Origin: Microbacterium ginsengiterrae
GTDB lineage: Bacteria; Actinomycetota; Actinomycetes; Actinomycetales; Microbacteriaceae
Reading direction: 5' to 3'
NCBI RefSeq assembly: GCF_014205075.1
Contig: NZ_JACHMU010000001.1
Location: 1,364,001 to 1,428,000 of the forward strand
DNA: 64,000 nt
The translations under genes and the position numbers were made by a program. This document shows, one piece after another, positions 50,799-58,657 of this stretch. Positions within the stretch are counted from its first letter, which is position 1, and every line of letters begins with the position of its first letter. The notes below the pieces were generated by a model. The model made no database searches. It saw only the letters and a program-made list of their open reading frames with translations, and had not been told where the DNA came from.

Positions 50799-51989
50799 AT
50801 GACCACCATTTCCGTCGACACCAGCGCAGAGATCGACGGGCGACACCTCCCCGTGGCCGGCCACCACGAGAAGCGATTCGCCCCCGTCGTCGAGGCGTTC
50901 ATCGACAATTACCGGCAGGAGAACGAGCTCGGATCTGCTGTGAGCCTCGTCGTCGACGGCAAGAAGGTCGTGGACGTCTGGGGCGGGTGGTTCGATGTCG
51001 GACGCGAGCGCGAGTGGGAGCAGGACACTCTCGTCTGCATGATGTCCGTGGCCAAGGGCATCACGGCGATCGCGTTCAACATGCTCATCGACCGGGGCAT
51101 CGTCGACCTCGACGAGCCTGTCGCCACGTACTGGCCGGAGTTCGCCGCCAACGGCAAAGCCGAGCTCCCCGTGCGCTACCTGCTCGACCACCGGGCAGGA
51201 CTGCCCGCCCTCGAGGAGCCGCTGTGGCGCGGCGCGATGTACGACCGTGAGGCCATGGTGGCGGCACTCGCGCGACAGGCGCCGCTGTGGGAACCGGGCA
51301 CCGTCGCTGCGTACCACGTGCACACACAGGGGTATCTGCTCGGCGAGATCATGAGGAGGACCACCGGCAAGCTCGTCGGTGAGTTCGTGCGCAATGAGAT
51401 CGCCGGTCCCCTGGGGGCCGACTACTGGCTCGGGCTGCCGGCATCCGAGCACGCCCGTGTGAGCCCGCTCGTGCCGAGCATGGGGGCGAAGATCCTCGCC
51501 GCTCAGGAGGTCGAGCCGGAGGACTCGCTGCGGCGCCGCGCGTTCGCCCAGAACCCGCCTGGCACCTGGGGTGAGATGGTGAATTCGCCGGAGTGGCGGG
51601 AGATGGAGATGCCCAGCGGCAGCGGGCACGGAAACGCCCGCTCCGTCGCGCGCATCTACGGCGCGCTCGCCGCCGGCGCGGTCGACGGCATCCGCTTGCT
51701 CAGCGAGGACGCGCTCGACACCATGACGACGATGCAGCACGACCAGATCGAGTTGCTCCAGGATCGCCACTACCGCCAGGGGCTCGGGGTGTTGCTGAAT
51801 TCGCCCGATGCCGTGTACATGGGCCCGAACCCCGCGGCATTCGGCCACCACGGAATCGGCGGTTCCATCGGGTTCGCCGACCGCGATGCGCGGATCGGAT
51901 TCTCATACTCGGTCAACCAGATGCACGACGTCGGCACGAACGGGCCGCGCGCACGTCGACTCATTGACGCCGTCTACGCCTGCCTCTGA
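50799..51989 (+). CDS. beta-lactamase-fold serine hydrolase (family VIII esterase-like)
   Basis: 396 residues from ATG 50799, with GTGGAG upstream. The class C-type SxxK motif is SVAK (about residue 83 in CMMSVAKGITA); the second motif has YHVHTQGYLLGEI, where the tyrosine is kept but the usual YxN asparagine is not; the third is HHGIGGSIGF. No signal peptide, so it acts inside the cell as an esterase or amidase rather than in drug resistance. It is divergent from the phenol-type oxidase and probably co-regulated, perhaps freeing its substrate from an ester. Confidence 0.85.
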   Translation: MTTISVDTSAEIDGRHLPVAGHHEKRFAPVVEAFIDNYRQENELGSAVSLVVDGKKVVDVWGGWFDVGREREWEQDTLVCMMSVAKGITAIAFNMLIDRGIVDLDEPVATYWPEFAANGKAELPVRYLLDHRAGLPALEEPLWRGAMYDREAMVAALARQAPLWEPGTVAAYHVHTQGYLLGEIMRRTTGKLVGEFVRNEIAGPLGADYWLGLPASEHARVSPLVPSMGAKILAAQEVEPEDSLRRRAFAQNPPGTWGEMVNSPEWREMEMPSGSGHGNARSVARIYGALAAGAVDGIRLLSEDALDTMTTMQHDQIELLQDRHYRQGLGVLLNSPDAVYMGPNPAAFGHHGIGGSIGFADRDARIGFSYSVNQMHDVGTNGPRARRLIDAVYACL

Positions 51990-51997
51990 CACGGCTG

Positions 51998-52089
51998 CCG
52001 GGGCATAACTCCGGAGAAACCGCCGATTCCGCCGGGCACGCCGCCCGAAACATGCGGATCCGCCGAAAAGCTCCGGAGTTGTGCCCCGG
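51998..52089. repeat. palindromic repeat family B, copy 2
   Basis: CCGGGGCATAACTCCGGAG (51998-52016) pairs with CTCCGGAGTTGTGCCCCGG (52071-52089) with a single wobble. Its inner core matches copy 1 at 39878-39959 almost base for base, in the same orientation. Confidence 0.88.
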
Positions 52090-52121
52090 GCTCGTCCCGT
52101 ACCGCGGCTTCGCCGCTCGAC

Positions 52122-52502
52122 TCAGCGGCGCGTCGACCAGGCCGCGGCCCAGACGAGCACGGGCTGGAAGAACAGCCGCACGAAGCGCTTCATGTCGGTG
52201 TCGAGCCCGAAGCCGTCGCGCTGATGCATCCACTGCGCGACGTTGCCCGGGAAGACGGCGACGAAGAACAGCGCGGCGAGGGTTCCCACGGTGCGGCGGC
52301 GCTTCCGCGCGAACAGCAGGGCGGACCCCAGACCGATCTCCACCGCGCCCGATGCGAGCACGGTCGTGTCGGGGTCGAGCGGCAACGACTCTGGTACCTG
52401 GGCCTGGAACTCGTCACGCGCGAACGTGAGATGCGACACCCCGGCGAACACCAGCGATGCTCCGAGGAAGATACGAGTGACGGTGCGTGCGCGTGAGGCC
52501 AT
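52122..52502 (-). CDS. small DoxX-like membrane protein
   Basis: 126 residues with four hydrophobic segments (RIFLGASLVFAGVSHLTF; VLASGAVEIGLGSALLF; VGTLAALFFVAVFPGNVAQW; FQPVLVWAAAWS). The spacing and the GxxSHLTF and GNVAQW motifs fit DoxX-family proteins, which are linked to redox or thiol stress in some bacteria. TACGCT (minus strand, 52509-52514) is 6 bases before the ATG, suggesting a leaderless start. It converges with the serine hydrolase across repeat B copy 2. Confidence 0.78.
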   Translation of the reverse strand: MASRARTVTRIFLGASLVFAGVSHLTFARDEFQAQVPESLPLDPDTTVLASGAVEIGLGSALLFARKRRRTVGTLAALFFVAVFPGNVAQWMHQRDGFGLDTDMKRFVRLFFQPVLVWAAAWSTRR

Positions 52503-52508
52503 GACAGG

Positions 52509-52514
52509 AGCGTA
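52509..52514 (-). promoter_or_regulatory. -10 box (TACGCT, minus strand) for the DoxX-like gene
   Basis: Six bases separate it from ATG 52502, a leaderless arrangement. Confidence 0.4.
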
Positions 52515-52527
52515 CGCCCCGCGGCGG

Positions 52528-53256
52528 TCAGATCAGGCGGCGCAGCGCCTGCTCGAGGGAGACACCCTGCGCGTCGGCCCTGTCCTTCAGCCGCGCGTGC
52601 TCCTCCGGCGTGAGGGTGAGGTGCAGCTCGATCGCCGTGGCCGGCTCCTGCGCCAATCCGTCGAGGAGATCGGATGCCTCGGCCCACAGCGGTTGCGATG
52701 CGGGCTCGGCGACAGGCCGCCCAGTACCGGCAGACGCCGGCGCGACCGGCGCCGGCGTCGCGACGGTCATCGCGTGCTCGGGCATGACCTCACCCATCGT
52801 GAAGCCGGGACCGCGCTGCGGCTCGCGCCCCGCCTGATACGCCTTCGCTGCCGCGTTCGCACGCTCGTCCGCCGCCTCGTTGAGGTCGTGGCCGGCGTGC
52901 CCCTTCACCCAGGCGAACTTCACATCCCGACCCTGCATCGCCTCGTCCAGCGACTCCATGAGGTCACGGTTGAGCACCGGTGCGCCGTCGGCCTTGCGCC
53001 ATCCGCGGCGCTTCCACCCCGGCATCCACTTCGTGATCGAGTCGATGACGTACTTGCTGTCGCACATGATCAGCAGAGAGTCGTCCGCCCCTGCCGTGGC
53101 GCGCAGCAGCTCGAGGACGGCCTGCAGCTCGCCCTGGTTGTTCGTGCCGTGCGGGGATCCGCCCGCCGCCCAGTTGTCGTCATCGATGTACCAGGCCCAC
53201 CCGTTCGGACCGGGATTGCCGAGGGCGGAGCCGTCTGCCGCGGCGGTGATCGTCAT
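52528..53256 (-). CDS. rnhA: ribonuclease HI with C-terminal ribbon-helix-helix-like extension
   Basis: 242 residues. The RNase H fold spans about 1-150 with the catalytic set: D8 in AAADGSALGNPGP, the glutamate in NNQGELQAV, the aspartate in MCDSKYVID and the last aspartate in NEAADERANAAA. It degrades the RNA of RNA-DNA hybrids. After an alanine/proline-rich linker the last 35 residues (AIELHLTLTPEEHARLKDRADAQGVSLEQALRRLI in blocks) look like a strand-helix-helix ribbon-helix-helix domain, which usually binds DNA. TACGGT (minus strand, 53263-53268) precedes the ATG by 6 bases. Confidence 0.88.
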   Translation of the reverse strand: MTITAAADGSALGNPGPNGWAWYIDDDNWAAGGSPHGTNNQGELQAVLELLRATAGADDSLLIMCDSKYVIDSITKWMPGWKRRGWRKADGAPVLNRDLMESLDEAMQGRDVKFAWVKGHAGHDLNEAADERANAAAKAYQAGREPQRGPGFTMGEVMPEHAMTVATPAPVAPASAGTGRPVAEPASQPLWAEASDLLDGLAQEPATAIELHLTLTPEEHARLKDRADAQGVSLEQALRRLI

Positions 53257-53262
53257 CCTTCC

Positions 53263-53268
53263 ACCGTA
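53263..53268 (-). promoter_or_regulatory. -10 box (TACGGT, minus strand) for rnhA
   Basis: Six bases before ATG 53256; the intervening GGAAGG could also act as a ribosome binding site. Confidence 0.4.
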
Positions 53269-53331
53269 ACGGGGGTCGGCGACCCCTCACGCCGGGCCGA
53301 CCACGTCCGCGACCGTGCGTGAGCGCCGCCG

Positions 53332-54024
53332 CTATGGACGCTCGATCGCGATGACCGTCGTGCGAGTGACGCCCTCGTCCGAGATCGTCTCGACGCGCAC
53401 CTGCATCCCGGGGTGCGCGGTGGCGAACCAGAACGTCTCGGATGCGGCATCCGCCGGTCCTCGCACCTCGTAGCGCAGGCACTCCACCCGTCCGATCGGC
53501 AGCTCCAGAGTCTCCGATGACAGCGTCGTCCGGTCCTCCGGGAACGCCGCATGCGCCTGAAGCTCCCGCCAGGTCACTCGGGAACGCTCGATCTCGCCGT
53601 CCACGATGCCGGTGGGGCCGGACGTCCAGCGTTCGAGCAGCGCACCGTCGTCGTCGACCTCACGGAACCGGTTGACGCGCAGAGTCCGCGTCCCGTCGGC
53701 TTCCTCGTCGAGCATCCGGATCGTCTTCCCGCCGCGGGCGGCGTCCCTGATCTCATCGGCGGTGAACGGGGTCGGGAGGAGACCGGGGCCCAGCACGTGC
53801 GCGTCGGGATCCTTGGGCGCGGCATCCGAGGCGTCGGCGGCCTCCGGCGCCGGCGGGGCGACCGGGAAGACGATCGAGGTGTACTTCGCACCCAACCCGA
53901 TCTCGAGCGGGTCCACCGCCGTCGACGCGTCGAGCACCTCGGCGGCATCCTGCGCGCCGCGCGGTTCACCGGGCAGCGCCGCCCAGGTGTTCTCCTCTTC
54001 CTTGCGCTGCGAGAAAAGTCCCAT
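53332..54024 (-). CDS. hypothetical protein
   Basis: 230 residues beginning MGLFSQRKEEENTWAALPGE. I do not recognise the family. Residues 1-75 are low-complexity (alanine, aspartate and proline-rich); about 85-225 form a beta-rich domain (RTLRVNRFREVDDDGALLERWTSGPTGIV; RVECLRYEVRGPADAASETFWFATAHPG). No signal peptide or membrane segment. It follows the VOC gene by 22 bases and may be co-transcribed with it. Confidence 0.75.
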   Translation of the reverse strand: MGLFSQRKEEENTWAALPGEPRGAQDAAEVLDASTAVDPLEIGLGAKYTSIVFPVAPPAPEAADASDAAPKDPDAHVLGPGLLPTPFTADEIRDAARGGKTIRMLDEEADGTRTLRVNRFREVDDDGALLERWTSGPTGIVDGEIERSRVTWRELQAHAAFPEDRTTLSSETLELPIGRVECLRYEVRGPADAASETFWFATAHPGMQVRVETISDEGVTRTTVIAIERP

Positions 54025-54046
54025 GCGTGCCTCGGCGCTCCGTCCC

Positions 54047-54949
54047 TCAGAAATCGTCGATGATGAGCTTCTTCATCTTCATCATCTTCTCGTACGCCCC
54101 CGGACGCGCCATGAGCTCGCCCATGTTCTCCGGAACGATCTGCCAGCTGAGACCGTACCGATCCACGAGCCATCCGCACACCTCCGCCTCCGGGTCGGTC
54201 GTCAACGCATCCCAGTAGCGGTCGAGCTCCTCCTGGTCGGCGACGCGCACCTCGAGCGAGACGCCGCTGTCGAACGCGAAATCGTGATCGGGTCCGGCAT
54301 CCATCATCGAGAACCACTGATCGGCCAGGCGGAGCTCCCCGAACATGACCGTCCCCGGCCGTGCGTGCACGGCCTGCGACGAATGCAGCGCGATGTACCC
54401 GACCTCGGAATCGGGGAACAGCGACGTGTAGAAGTCCGCCGCCTCACGCGCCTTCCCGTCGACGTCCCTGGTGAAGCTCAGGTGAGGGATGAGGAAGGGC
54501 CGCGTGTCGCCCTCCGGGTTCGCCAGCACCAACTGCCAGTTCACGCCGTAGCGGTCCTCCACCCACCCGTACCGGGGGCTGAACGAGTACTCGTCGAGCT
54601 CCATGCGCACGCGCCCGCCTTCCGAGAGGCCGGCCCACACGGCATCCAGGCTCTCGCGTGCCGCGTCGCGATCGTCGCCGAAGCGGGTCGGGTCGAAATC
54701 GAGCATGAACGACACCGACGGGTTGGGACGGAACTCTGGACCGGCATTGATGAGCGTGAGCCGGTAACCGTCCACGTCGAGATCCACCGTGAGCGTCTTC
54801 CCGGCGAACTCGGCCTGCCAGTCGGCGACCAGCTCGGGGTAGGTCGCGGCGACCGCGGCCGTGGTGTGCGGCAGGAGGCCCGCGTAGAAATCGCCGGCCT
54901 CGTCGGCGTTCTTGTCGAACCAGATGTTCGGCACGATCTTCTGAGACAT
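54047..54949 (-). CDS. two-domain VOC (PhnB-like) protein
   Basis: 300 residues from ATG 54949, with AAGGAG upstream; the longer open frame lacks any site. Two PhnB/3-demethylubiquinone methyltransferase-like VOC units: IVPNIWFDKNADEAGDFYAGLLPH at the start and LIPHLSFTRDVDGKAREAADFYTSLFPDSEV from about residue 150. The repeated (W)V(E/D)RYG signatures occur at VEDRYGVNWQLVL and VDRYGLSWQIVPE. Each unit normally occurs alone. Function unknown; the family includes metal-dependent enzymes and resistance proteins. Confidence 0.85.
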   Translation of the reverse strand: MSQKIVPNIWFDKNADEAGDFYAGLLPHTTAAVAATYPELVADWQAEFAGKTLTVDLDVDGYRLTLINAGPEFRPNPSVSFMLDFDPTRFGDDRDAARESLDAVWAGLSEGGRVRMELDEYSFSPRYGWVEDRYGVNWQLVLANPEGDTRPFLIPHLSFTRDVDGKAREAADFYTSLFPDSEVGYIALHSSQAVHARPGTVMFGELRLADQWFSMMDAGPDHDFAFDSGVSLEVRVADQEELDRYWDALTTDPEAEVCGWLVDRYGLSWQIVPENMGELMARPGAYEKMMKMKKLIIDDF

Positions 54950-55071
54950 CTCGACTCCTTCGTCGATCTGCGGCTGTGCACGTGCGCGCTGGGGTCCGCG
55001 CATGCGCGTGAGTACAGATTGCTCCGAGGAGGCGCGCGGAGGCAAGGGGGGTGACCCCCAAGATGCATGCC

Positions 55072-55077
55072 TAGTCT
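55072..55077 (+). promoter_or_regulatory. -10 box (TAGTCT) of a leaderless promoter
   Basis: TAGTCT ends 6 bases before ATG 55084. Confidence 0.5.
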
Positions 55078-55083
55078 GGGGTG

Positions 55084-56145
55084 ATGTCATCGCTTGTGGA
55101 GCTCGAGGCCGAAGTGGTCTCCTGGGTCGAGACCCTCATCGCCGCCGTCGTCGCCGCGATCATCGTCGCGGCCATCGTGATCGCGGTGCGGTTCGTCGCC
55201 GGCCAGGCGAGGGGCAGGTCGGCCTGGATCGCCGACCTCGAGCGCCGCATCCGCCTCCCCGGCATGGCCCTCGCCTTCGTGATCGCCGCCTGGGTCGTGT
55301 GCGCCGCGTACACCCCGAGCACCCTGTCCTGGTGGCCGGTGCTCGAGCGCGCGCTGCTCATCGTGACGGTCGTCGTCGGCGCATGGTTGCTGTCGACGCT
55401 CGTGACGTTCGGCATGGAACGGCTCATGCAGCACGACCTCCGGAAGGATGCCACGAGCCCTGAGGCGCGCCGCAGGCAGACGCAGCTCACGGTGCTCAAC
55501 CGACTCGCCGTCGTCCTTCTCGGGGTGATCGCCGTCGGCGTCGTGCTGTTCTCCTTCCCCGAGGTCCGCGCGGTGGGCACCAGCATCCTCGCGTCGGCCG
55601 GTGTGGTCAGCATCATCGCCGGACTCGCGGCGCAGTCGACCCTCGGGAACCTCATCGCCGGGGTGCAGATCGCCTTCACGGATGCCATCCGCGTCGGCGA
55701 CGTGGTCGTCATCGAGGATGAGTGGGGGCGCATCGGCGAGATCAACCTGTCGTATGTCGTCGTCTACATCTGGGACGAGCGGCGCCTCATCCTGCCGTGC
55801 ACGTACTTCACCTCCCAGCCGGTGGAGAGCTGGACGCGCAGGTCGGACAAGATCCTCGGCACCGTCTACATGGACCTCGACTGGCGGGTGCCCGTGGATG
55901 CCGTGCGCGAGAAGTTCATGTCGATCATCGAAGGCGCCGACACCTGGGACCGGCGCGCGGCGAGCGTCCTGGTCACCGGGTCGGAGGGCGGCCATGTCAC
56001 GCTGCGGTTCCTCATGTCGTCGAAGAACTCCGACGACCAGTGGGACCTGCGCTGCCTGGTCCGCGAGCAGATCGTGACCTGGTTGCAACAGGAGCACCCC
56101 GAGGCGCTGCCGGTCAGCCGCGTCGTTCTGGATCGTCCGCAGTAG
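55084..56145 (+). CDS. MscS-family mechanosensitive ion channel
   Basis: 353 residues from ATG 55084. Four membrane segments (about 15-40, 60-80, 95-115, 145-170) precede the pore region ILASAGVVSIIAGLAAQSTLGNLIAGVQIAFTDAIRVGDVVVIEDEWGRIGEINLSYVVV (quoted in parts), which matches the MscS TM3 and beta domain. It would open under membrane tension to release solutes. The last 32 bases overlap the convergent protease-inhibitor gene. Confidence 0.9.
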   Translation: MSSLVELEAEVVSWVETLIAAVVAAIIVAAIVIAVRFVAGQARGRSAWIADLERRIRLPGMALAFVIAAWVVCAAYTPSTLSWWPVLERALLIVTVVVGAWLLSTLVTFGMERLMQHDLRKDATSPEARRRQTQLTVLNRLAVVLLGVIAVGVVLFSFPEVRAVGTSILASAGVVSIIAGLAAQSTLGNLIAGVQIAFTDAIRVGDVVVIEDEWGRIGEINLSYVVVYIWDERRLILPCTYFTSQPVESWTRRSDKILGTVYMDLDWRVPVDAVREKFMSIIEGADTWDRRAASVLVTGSEGGHVTLRFLMSSKNSDDQWDLRCLVREQIVTWLQQEHPEALPVSRVVLDRPQ

Positions 56146-56482
56146 CGTCCGGGCCGCCGCCGCGGCGACCGGCATCCGCCTCGCGCACGGCGTCGACGAG
56201 TTCGCGCCACGCTCCGCGCAGTTCAGAGTCGGCGAGTTCGCGTTCGCGCTCCTCGCCGGCCGTGCGCACCTGGATGCTCCAGACGAAGCGGTCCGCGCCG
56301 GCATCCGTCTCGCGCGGCGCGTCCCACGGGCAGCGCTCGATGAGGGCGATCCACACCGTCTTCTCCGGGCGCGGGGGCTCGACGCGCCACCGGCGTCGGA
56401 GGCCGGCGACACCGCCCGAGCGGACGACGGCGACGGTCAGACGGTCGTCATCGTCACCCTGAGCGTCGGGCTCGCTCTGCAT
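56114..56482 (-). CDS. probable emfourin (protealysin-type protease inhibitor)
   Basis: 122 residues beginning MQSEPDAQGDDDDRLTVAVVRSGGVAGLRRRW. Core strands LTVAVVRSGGVAGLRRRWRVE and ADRFVWSIQVRTAGEERERELADSELRGAWRELVDAV match the small cytoplasmic inhibitor family encoded next to protealysin-like M4 peptidases. It overlaps the end of the M4 gene by 29 bases and lies directly downstream, exactly the known protease-inhibitor operon layout. The C-terminal tail (about 25 residues) is disordered. Called by context and length; similarity is weak by eye. Confidence 0.72.
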   Translation of the reverse strand: MQSEPDAQGDDDDRLTVAVVRSGGVAGLRRRWRVEPPRPEKTVWIALIERCPWDAPRETDAGADRFVWSIQVRTAGEERERELADSELRGAWRELVDAVREADAGRRGGGPDATADDPERRG

Positions 56483-57515
56483 CCAGCACTCCCACGGTCT
56501 GCCACGCGTCGCGCACTGCGGCGGTCACCTCCCCACCGTACTCGGCTTCGGCGGCTGCGACGGTGGCATCGGCGAAATCCTGGAAGCTCGCCGTCGACGA
56601 CAGCCCGCCGGTGAGCGCGCGATACCAGACGGTGCCGGCGCGCTCCCACGCGTTGCCGCCGATCGCGCGGGCCGTCAGCGCGAAGGCGCGGTTGGGGATG
56701 CCGGAGTTGATGTGCACGCCGCCGTTGTCCTCGGTCGTGCGGACGAAGTCGCTCATGTGCGCCGGCTGCGGATCCTTCCCGAGCTCGTCGTCGTCGTACG
56801 CCGTCCCGGGCTCCAGCATGGACCGCAGCGCGACGCCCTCGACCTCGTCGGTGAAGATCTCCGCGCCGATGAGCCAGGAGGCGTCGTCGGCCGTCTGACC
56901 GAGGGTGTACTGCTCGGTCAGCGCACCGAGCACGTCGGCGATCGACTCGTTCAGTGCGCCTGGCTGCCCCTGGTACTCGAGGTTGGCCGTGTGCTGAATC
57001 ACGCCATGGGCGAGTTCGTGCCCGATGACGGTGAGCGAGCCGGTGAAACCGCGGAACACCTCGCCGTCTCCGTCGCCGAAGACCATGCGCTCGCCGTCCC
57101 AGAAGGCGTTGTCGTAGTCGACGCCGTAGTGCACGGTGGCGTCGAGACCGCCGCCCAGGCCGTCGAGGGAGTTGCGTCGGAACCCCGAGAGCAGCATCTC
57201 GAACGTCGCCCCGAGGCCGTCGAACGCCTCGTTCACGGTGGCGTCGTCGACGGGCGGGTCGTCCTCGCTGCGGACGACGATCCCGGGAAGCGTCTCGGAA
57301 TTGTTCGCATCGCTGATCGTCCGGTTCGGTGCGTCGCCGAGCTCGGCGACGAGGTCACCGTTCTCGTCGATCGAGAGGTTGATGCGGGCGCGGAACTGCG
57401 GGCGCCCGGCGAGCAGCGTCTGTCGCGCCGCATCCGCCGCCTTGGTGAATCGGCCCGACTGCGCGAGGCGCGCGAGCAGGTATGCGGGGACGAAACCGTG
57501 TGCGCTGTGATCCAT
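56454..57515 (-). CDS. M4-family metallopeptidase, protealysin-like
   Basis: 353 residues. Zinc site HELAH (166-170) in LTVIGHELAHGVIQHTANLEY, third ligand in GALNESIADVLG (glutamate 190), and the downstream histidine in DNGGVHINSGIPNRAF. The N-terminal 50 residues (DHSAHGFVPAYLLARLAQSG) form a short protealysin-type propeptide, and there is no signal peptide, unlike secreted thermolysins; such enzymes mature in the cytoplasm and may be exported by other means. TAAGGT (minus strand) 6 bases before the ATG suggests a leaderless message. Confidence 0.9.
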   Translation of the reverse strand: MDHSAHGFVPAYLLARLAQSGRFTKAADAARQTLLAGRPQFRARINLSIDENGDLVAELGDAPNRTISDANNSETLPGIVVRSEDDPPVDDATVNEAFDGLGATFEMLLSGFRRNSLDGLGGGLDATVHYGVDYDNAFWDGERMVFGDGDGEVFRGFTGSLTVIGHELAHGVIQHTANLEYQGQPGALNESIADVLGALTEQYTLGQTADDASWLIGAEIFTDEVEGVALRSMLEPGTAYDDDELGKDPQPAHMSDFVRTTEDNGGVHINSGIPNRAFALTARAIGGNAWERAGTVWYRALTGGLSSTASFQDFADATVAAAEAEYGGEVTAAVRDAWQTVGVLDAERARRSG

Positions 57516-57521
57516 GCTGCG

Positions 57522-57527
57522 ACCTTA
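57522..57527 (-). promoter_or_regulatory. -10 box (TAAGGT, minus strand) for the protease-inhibitor operon
   Basis: Six bases before ATG 57515. Confidence 0.45.
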
Positions 57528-57679
57528 CGCGCGCCTGCCGACACTGTCATGGCGACCACGTTCGAAACTTTTTCACGGTTCTCCGTGACGAATCGGGGTG
57601 TCGGTGCGTCTCATCAGTGACGCGACCACCGCGTCCCGGCATCCGCACCCGGGTGCCGCACCGAGAGAAGGACCGGGAT

Positions 57680-58123
57680 ATGGCGAACGTGACGGGTGGC
57701 TCTCAGCCTCAGGTGCAGGCTGTCGTGGCGGGGGAAGACGCTCTGGCGTCTGGCAGGACCACGATCGAGGACGGCGTCGTCGCGAAGATCGCGGGCATCG
57801 CCGCCCGCGAGGTGGAGGGTGTGCACGCGCTGGGCGGCGGAGCCGCCAGGATGATGGGCGCGATCCGCGATGCCCTGAACACCACCGATCTCGCGCAGGG
57901 GATCAGTGTCGAGGTCGGCGAGACGCAGGTGGCGGTCGACGTCACCGTCGTCGCCGAGTACCCCGTCTCGTTGCAGAAGGTCGCCGCCGACGTGCGCTCC
58001 GCGGTGCACCGCGCCATGAGCGACCTCGTCGGCATGGAGGTCGTGGAGGTGAACGTGACGATCAACGACGTCCACATCCCCACCGAGGACGACGCGGAGC
58101 AGCAGGACGCCAGGGTCCAGTGA
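57680..58123 (+). CDS. Asp23/Gls24-family envelope stress protein
   Basis: 147 residues from ATG 57680, with GAAGGAC upstream. Gls24 core: TTIEDGVVAKIAGIAAREVEGVHALGGG, VEVGETQVAVDVTVVAEYPVSLQKVAADVRSAVHRAMSDLVGMEVVEVNVTINDVHIP (quoted in consecutive parts). These proteins lie under the membrane and take part in cell-envelope stress responses. It is first in an apparent five-gene operon with a membrane protein, an ECF sigma factor and two more Gls24-like proteins. Confidence 0.9.
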   Translation: MANVTGGSQPQVQAVVAGEDALASGRTTIEDGVVAKIAGIAAREVEGVHALGGGAARMMGAIRDALNTTDLAQGISVEVGETQVAVDVTVVAEYPVSLQKVAADVRSAVHRAMSDLVGMEVVEVNVTINDVHIPTEDDAEQQDARVQ

Positions 58124-58623
58124 GCACCGCAGTGTCAGGGACGAGAGGCGTGCTCGCCGTCGCGGTCACCGCGTCGGTGCTCCTCGCCGTCGGCATCGCC
58201 GGCTGGGTGACCGCAGGCTCCGGTGCGAGCGCGTCACAGGGCCTCTTCATCGACGAGCCGGGCGCTCGTGGCATCCGCATGCTCGTCTTCGTCGGAGCGA
58301 CCCTGGTCATGGTCGTCGCCGGTTGGTTGGTCGTGCGCGCGGCCGCCGACCGGCGCCGGGCGCTTCGCCATGTCACTCTCGTCGTGGACGACCAGGTGCT
58401 CGCCGACGCGACCACGGATGCCGTCGCCGCCCGGTGCGGACTGGAGCGCGACCTCGTCTCCGTCACCGCGGGCAGGCGCGCATTGACCGTCCGGGTCGGG
58501 CCGGTCGGCGAGGGCGTCGTCGATCGGGATCGGGTGGCCGGCGCTGCCGCGCTCGTCCTCGATGCTGCGGGCGTCCACCGCGAGATCCAGGTCGAGGTCG
58601 TCCGAAGCGGGGTGAGCGCGTGA
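58120..58623 (+). CDS. two-helix membrane protein of the Gls24 operon
   Basis: 167 residues from GTG 58120, overlapping the previous stop. Two membrane segments: VLAVAVTASVLLAVGIAGWV (about 11-30) and MLVFVGATLVMVVAGWLVV (about 54-72), then a cytoplasmic domain of about 95 residues (HVTLVVDDQVLADATTDAVAARCGL). By position and topology it is the actinobacterial counterpart of the AmaP-type anchor that holds Asp23 at the membrane in Firmicutes (inference); sequence similarity is not evident by eye. Confidence 0.78.
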   Translation: MSTAVSGTRGVLAVAVTASVLLAVGIAGWVTAGSGASASQGLFIDEPGARGIRMLVFVGATLVMVVAGWLVVRAAADRRRALRHVTLVVDDQVLADATTDAVAARCGLERDLVSVTAGRRALTVRVGPVGEGVVDRDRVAGAAALVLDAAGVHREIQVEVVRSGVSA

Positions 58624-58657
58624 CCACGGTTCCGCACCGCATGTGTGGGCGTTCGTC

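Noticed and set aside
50799..51989. Antibiotic-resistance beta-lactamase
   Set aside because: No signal peptide, the YxN motif is altered, and the context is catabolic; a cytoplasmic esterase fits better.
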